Source: Nematostella vectensis (lineage: Eukaryota; Cnidaria; Anthozoa; Actiniaria; Edwardsiidae). From it: DNA of 64,000 nt. Both the position numbers and the translations under genes were made by a program. Below the pieces are notes generated by a model. It worked only from the letters and a program-made list of their open reading frames with translations. It made no database searches and was not told the DNA's origin. Below, piece by piece: positions 59,401-64,000 of this stretch. How positions within the stretch are numbered: position 1 is the first letter of the stretch; each line of letters opens with the position of its first letter. Location of the stretch: NCBI RefSeq assembly GCF_932526225.1, contig NC_064046.1, forward strand, positions 6,187,306-6,251,305, read 5' to 3'.

Positions 59401-61820
59401 CCATCAGCTAATTAATTGAAATGAGTAACCAAGATATTGTCAATGAAATATTATAGTCAATAACGTATCAGACTTTATTTGTAGATTGTTATTTCAGAAT
59501 TCCCTTGCGAATAAACCGCTGTATTTTCAATGATAAACACAGAAACAAACGAGCTCACACACCACAACATGTTTGGCCTTGTCTGAGTTTTGTTAAGCTG
59601 GTTAGCGCTGTTTATTTGTGAAAGAGGTACCATTCATGGGTAATGTAAGCAAAAAGCTAAAAGATCACAGTCCATGGTGCAGTCTCTCGGAGAGGCTTGC
59701 AGAGCTATAGTATATTTGCTCTACGATTTTAAAAGATCACAAATTTATAATTGATATGGTGCATTGTCTTGTTGAGGGAGACCTCCGAAGTTTCATACAG
59801 GAATTTTATGTTTTAAAGAAAGCATATCATAAGATTGTTTTACATAGTTACAGTCTCCTATCTTACATTGTTAGGGCAAGCTGAAAGCTAAGAGATTACA
59901 ATCGATTGTGTGTAAGCGAAGTTCCATCTTTTTATATCCTTCTCAGCACCTTTTACAGTAAACGATTGTTTACATGAAGTACGCTTACAGTACGCTTTTC
60001 ATTAAGGTTTAGAGTAGTTCAAATAAAACATTATAGGTAATCGACTTTTCTTTAAAGTAGCCGGCGCTCGGAAAATAGTAGCCGCCGGGCGTAAATAAAA
60101 CCTCTTCCCTTATCTTTCATTGTTAGGGTAAGCTAAAAACCAAAAGATTACAGTCCATGGTGAACTCTCTTGGAGAGGCGGAGCTCGGGCCCTATTCTGG
60201 TGGGAGCTACACAAGTGCTGCTGGGAAGACGGTCGACCTCGACTACACCACCTTAGACAAGCTTACTCCTGAAATTAACGCTGGCAAAGTGGTGGTGGGT
60301 AGAATGGTGGGATCCGTGCAAATGGACGATCCATTGCCATAGTAAGTACGGCGATGAGCGATGAGGAGAAAGGTGGCGATTGGTATGATTATTGATTATA
60401 ACAATTGATGATGAGGCAAGGTTTTTCCAAAGTTGTTTGTACGGGTCCTTGTAGACCGCTAGCACTACCGGGTGATGATAATGATGATAGTGACGGTGAT
60501 GGTGATGGTGATAATACATGACAACAGTGATGATGATGATAATAATAGTGTAGTGACGATAATGGTGCTGATAGAGTTGATTGATGGTACTAATGCTGAT
60601 AATATTGTTGATAGCAGTGACACTCATGATGATTTTTGTTATCATGTTGATGATGAAAATGAGACTGGCAAATGTCAACAGTTTCTCTTCTTTGCCCTCC
60701 CATTAAGTCCCCCACTCTTTCTGGCTGACTACTTGCACTTATCTCGGGTCAAGGGTAATTGCTTTTTTTATCAAAACAAAGACAATGAAAGTATGTAGAT
60801 AGAGAGCTTTTGCCTCCAGCCATTTACTATAGATGTAGAGATTGGGAAATTCCTACAAACCAACCATTTTCGTTTGATCGACTATTTTTTGGTTATGTTA
60901 GAAGTATACTGGATAACACGTCAAGCCATGGAACCCAGAAGTGTGGGTTCACTTCCCTCTAGATAGACGCCTTTATTTAAATAAACGCTAACTTAATATT
61001 ACATACATATAATATTGTTGTCACTAGAGGCCTCACGCACAATCAAATCTTCGTTTATGTGTTATCGGTTTGTGTACATAATTTAACGGCTTAGGTTTTG
61101 CAATGTTGGTCTGATAGACTAACTGATCATGTGGTATCCCCAGCACATGTGCCATAGTAGACAAAAGCGACCTGTGCCTACCAGTGACCGTTTACAACAT
61201 GGCAAGTTGTGCAGGGTTTGTTGTTGGTGACGCCATAGCCATACCAGAACCTTACGTACAAGTCACTGACTTCACCGAAGACGGAAAGGTGGGTTATGAC
61301 AGGGAGAGGGTGAGAAGAAAGGAAAGGAATGGGGAAGGGGAGAAAAATGTAATGGAAAGGTCAGTTGAGTAAAGGATAGTGTAGGAAAGAGACATGTGAG
61401 ATGGCTTGGTGACTGAAGGATATAAAAAATGTGCGATTCCAAAAAAAATATTCCACCCCCCTCCCCCCAATCCTTAGGGGGGATCTCTTTTACCCCCGGG
61501 CACTGGAAGACCCCTGAATTTATTTCTGAAATCCCACATAAACATAAAAAGAATATAAAGAACATAGAATAAATGACGAGTGAGGTAAAGACGGCGAAGA
61601 TTTGAAATAAATTGGAGGACTGAGAATGGATTAACTCATTGCAACAGTCGAATGTCTCTCTTTGTGCTTTCATGCTCTCATTCCTTTTTGTTACTGTCAG
61701 GTGTTCCAATTCAAGTCGATCCGTGTGGATAACCCTGTGGTGCTGGCGGTGAACAAGAAAAAGCTTGGTGCAAGTCACCTCGCGCCATCTGTGCTCTCCG
61801 TTACTGCAATAAGCGAGTGA
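50414..61820 (+). CDS. TTC5: Tetratricopeptide repeat protein 5 (STRAP), 10 exons
   Basis: Exons: 50414-50467, 51350-51694, 52275-52332, 52569-52658, 54334-54425, 57838-57891, 59144-59290, 60127-60341, 61144-61288, 61701-61820. All splice sites are GT-AG and every join keeps frame, giving 439 residues; human TTC5 has 440. Exons 2-7 encode the TPR part (YLRGKALNV, DALTKAVKLEPKLVEAWNCL, LGNAYLSLFFSGSQSP, NPDLHFNRAM, FRQAHKLDPGWVEAEEL). Exons 8-10 encode the C-terminal OB-fold part (KTKRLQSMVNSLG, GKVVVGRMVGSV, VVGDAIAIPEP). In vertebrates TTC5 is a p300/JMY stress cofactor and recognises nascent tubulin for mRNA autoregulation; the same roles here are inference. No damage is seen. Introns 4 to 7 carry several repeats. 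Confidence 0.95.
52837..54038. mobile_element. TTAA-flanked element, copy 2, in TTC5 intron 4
   Basis: Left end TTAACATGAGGTTCCACTAT runs into TATAAAAGGG; the right end is its near reverse complement (ACCTTTTATAGCGGAACCTC, then GTGTTTAA). About 25 of 28 end positions agree, and the family match with 6531-7512 is clear. TTAA is present at both tips. A 43-bp minisatellite fills its left third. Confidence 0.78.
52908..53325 (+). repeat. 43-bp minisatellite inside the TTAA element
   Basis: Nearly ten units of CAATCAGCTGTAAATGAGTC followed by AACATGTCAGGACAATCAGTTAT. Variants GTAAATGAG and GTCAATGAG are grouped by position. Confidence 0.95.
54525..54600 (+). mobile_element. tRNA-derived SINE-like sequence
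   Basis: TTAGCTCAGTGGTG (about 54532) fits a polymerase III A box and GGCTCGAATCC (54561-54571) fits a B box with tRNA-like spacing. The flanks do not fold as an intact tRNA, so a SINE head is more likely than a tRNA gene. It begins 100 bp after TTC5 exon 5. Confidence 0.6.
54796..57639. mobile_element. 2.8-kb foldback element with TTAATA target duplication
   Basis: Left tip ACAGTGATCAATTC at 54796 and its reverse complement ending at 57639, flanked by TTAATA on both sides (54790-54795; 57640-57645). The outer arms match over about 285 bp. Inside, a second inverted pair (about 55740-56035 and 57035-57330) and three direct copies of a block containing GCGCAGGACTGCTCATGTAT (about 55560, 55930, 56310) are nested. 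No transposase is seen. Confidence 0.85.
57660..57812. mobile_element. Solo right end of a TTAA-family element
   Basis: The stretch resembles the right part of the 6531-7512 element (CTTCCCGCCTGATGTCTGTTACTACTGGCC and CCCTTTTATAGCGTGG). The left half is missing; the foldback element abuts it. Confidence 0.65.
57916..58745 (+). repeat. 25/26-bp minisatellite in TTC5 intron 6
   Basis: About 33 units of TTTTACTAGTACTATTATGC followed by TCTGC, alternating with ACTAAGTACT variants. It starts 25 bp after the exon 6 donor. Confidence 0.95.
59647..59911 (+). pseudogene. Decayed duplicate copies of the start of TTC5 exon 8
   Basis: Three blocks in intron 7 resemble the beginning of exon 8: 59647-59696 (AAGATCACAGTCCATGGTGC, then TCTCTCGGAGAGGC), 59731-59780 (weaker), and 59865-59911, which keeps the acceptor context CATTGTTAG followed by GGCAAGCTGAAAGC. 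The genuine exon reads GGTAAGCTAAAAACC after CATTGTTAG. None of the copies is open as a full exon. Confidence 0.7.
60475..60640 (+). repeat. Imperfect GATGAT/GATGGT microsatellite
   Basis: Mixed ATGATG, GGTGAT and ATAATG triplets in intron 8 of TTC5; open frames over it are artefacts. Confidence 0.85.
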
Positions 61821-64000
61821 CGTCATCGCCTGACACGAGTTTGCGCGACACTGTTTGACATTTTGATGGGTAAAGTTCACATGACCTTGCATGACCCGTG
61901 CTAACTATCTCTGCCACGAGGTACGCTCAAAAGGACGCGAGTTTGCGTGACATGTGTCACATAATACATCGCGTGACACATTTTTTGACCGAGTTTGCGT
62001 GTCAATGTTTGAAAGCAATTGATGTGAGCGTGACATATTTCGTGAATAGGTAACTCGTGACACATTTTGTGACTAGGATTTCTAAGCATTTCTGGACAGA
62101 AAGTAATGACCTTGTGTGCTATTTTTTTCTACCGAATGTGGGTGACCATTTTATCGTATGGCTTCAAAGCAATAGTGACGTTAAGTAACAATATATTGTG
62201 CTACTCAATGAATATGATGTGTTGTGGCTTAGTGTCCCGAAAACGAGAGGCGCTGCTAAAGCGTCGTTCACTATGTGACCTGTGAATGCATGAAATGTTT
62301 GTGACTCAAAAACCACAAACCGAAAATTGATATAGAACATTTTTAAGTCTCATAATTACTGGGATACCTGTGGTAGCCCAGTCATAAAATGCCACTGTTT
62401 TTTTTTTCTGCTTGCGATATGGCCAAAGTTGCGCAATAACCCAAGAATCTTTGCGCCATAGTCGATCTCTTCTGCATAAGTTACTGCCCCTAGCATCCAT
62501 TTCATGTAGCTTGTTTTTAATATTTACTTATCCTAAGAAAAAGAATAGGCAAAGAGTTCTCATATAATATCAGAAAAAATTCACCACGGGCAAAGTCACA
62601 AGCGAAATTTCACCACGGGCAAAGTCACAAGCGTGACTAAACCGCCTAAGATGTTAAGTTTAAAACGCTATTCCTTTTTGTATGTTTTTTGCCGCTTAAC
62701 TTTACAGGGAAAAACTGCTGCCGCTATGTCGCTACTTTTTATCAAGAAGTGAAAATAACGTTTTGCATTATTACTGGGATACCTGTGGTAGCAACTTTTT
62801 TTATTATTTTTTTTCGTGGTCCCGAGAAATCTGCAATATTGCGCAATGCCCAGGAAGCCCATTCGCCACTGTCTATATTTTCTTTAGTGTACTGTACAGT
62901 ACCCGAAATGATCCCAGGACCCGAAACGATCCCCAAAAGTCCCCCAACTGATCCCGGGACCCGAAACGATCCCCAAGAGTCCCCGATATGAACCCCAAGG
63001 AATTACAGTAATGGACAACTAAAGGAATGTGTAAGGATTGGCTTTCAGTTTTAAAAACATATGAAACATTTAGCTTTGTTTGTGTTATTAAAAGGAAATT
63101 TACATTAACTAAAACTATAGTATTAAGATTTTAATATACGACTGCGGGGGAAATACAGTGGTTGAGTCAGAAATTAACAATTCCTGTTATAGTAATTTGA
63201 AGAACCCGGCGTGGATAAATCATTTTTATATAACAAGCCATAAAAGAAAGTCTTTACAGATAGGACATCCTGCTTTTCATAGGAAGCGAAATGTTTAAAA
63301 GTTATTTTTTGGCATGTTTGTTTTCGGTGATTCCCTGCTAGCAGAGGCCTCTTTTCTCTGTACTTCGCTTGGCTGGCGTTCGCGTGGAAAAGATACCTCT
63401 GCCATGGGTCGCAAGTTCGTTTGATCAAACCGCCGTCCACGATCGTGGACGGGAGATCCAGAGCGCATGCTCCGTTCATTAATTACTGGCCAGTATTTGA
63501 GCCCTCAATGACTAGCGCATGCGTGAAGCGTATATCCGCTGTGGGATAATAAGTCCGCATTCGAAACGGCGTCCTCCGTAGAAATATCACGCGACGAATT
63601 ATAAAAGAAGCCATTCAATGCCTTGTCTTCATTCAGAATTTTCTCTCGTTTGACTAACGAGTCAATCTACCGTTTACAGCTTTTGTATATTCTTCTAGAA
63701 TTATCTGATCTAAATTCACCAAAAAGCTTTGTAACATTTTCTTCGAGTCCAACTGTGCGATATTTACATTGAAGAAAATCGCCTGCCTAGATGTCTTGGA
63801 GTTTATCCCACAAACAAGATAAAACTCGTCTTTGCTGTGTTTGCTGTTCGATTTTTTTAGTGACGTTTTAGGTGATTGGAATTGAACAGTTGTTTGTTTG
63901 TTTTTTTTGAAGAGGAGAACTAACCGGAGTTTGATTCATAATTTGCGACAAAAATTAGCATATTGACGGCTTTCGCGCGATGGTACGGGTTTTGGCACGT
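61821..64000. other. 3' flank of TTC5 and repeat DNA, no gene seen
   Basis: Short direct repeats: ATTACTGGGATACCTGTGGT at 62345 and 62770; CACCACGGGCAAAGTCACAA twice at 62582-62634; a GATCCC(A/G)GGACCCGAAACGA pair at 62910-62975. A TATA-like TTATAAAAG at 63599 with TCATTCAG 28 bp further on could be the core promoter of a gene to the right of the window. Confidence 0.45.

Noticed and set aside
60253-60678. Minus-strand ORF rich in His and Tyr
   Set aside because: Produced by the GATGAT microsatellite overlapping TTC5 exon 8.
61272-61892. 206-codon minus-strand ORF
   Set aside because: Overlaps TTC5 exon 10 and intron 9 in antisense; low-complexity Ser/Phe/Pro composition and no domain.

Overview
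The window looks like nuclear DNA of an animal, most likely an anthozoan cnidarian (sea anemone or coral). The basis is short conserved exons with GT-AG introns, single-copy animal genes (TTC5, a CNBD1-like gene, a BTBD6-type gene, SLC10A7-like transporters), and heavy loading with Ginger1-like, DIRS-like, hAT-like and TTAA-type transposon remains. The species is inferred, not proven. I reconstructed four spliced genes by hand so that every exon junction keeps the reading frame.

Layout. 1-5 kb: a protein kinase-like ORF (+), a C48/Ulp1-type cysteine protease with a long hexapeptide repeat (+), and a two-exon C2H2 zinc-finger gene (-); this is a transposon-like gene cluster. 5-10 kb: repeat-rich DNA with a reverse-transcriptase scrap, an inverted-repeat-bounded minisatellite, a TTAA-flanked element and a 16-bp minisatellite. 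10.3-12.9 kb (-): SLC10A7-like transporter A, divergent from the intronless BTB-BACK-PHR gene at 13.2-14.6 kb (+), whose stop codon lies inside a small hAT-like element. 15.2-33.8 kb: a transposon graveyard bounded by two inverted copies of one repeat. It holds a dead Ginger1-type integrase plus OTU protease, a large decayed gene of a family that I recall from other invertebrates, itself split by a GT-rich terminal-inverted-repeat element, and a THAP-domain ORF with one nonsense codon. 36.7-40.2 kb (+): SLC10A7-like transporter B, with the same three-exon plan as A and a 39-bp satellite in intron 1. 41.1-49.9 kb (-): a 13-exon CNBD1-like gene. 50.4-61.8 kb (+): the complete ten-exon TTC5 gene, head-to-head with CNBD1-like across about 460 bp; its introns carry a tRNA-derived SINE, two TTAA-family pieces, a 2.8-kb foldback element with a 6-bp target duplication, two minisatellites and decayed copies of the start of exon 8. 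62-64 kb: short repeats and no gene that I recognise.

The host genes are housekeeping or signalling genes without an obvious shared pathway. The two SLC10A7-like copies are a dispersed gene duplication. The most unusual parts are the possible 18.5-kb inverted-repeat-bounded unit, the kinase-protease-zinc finger cluster, the exon-8 duplication remnants and the foldback element.
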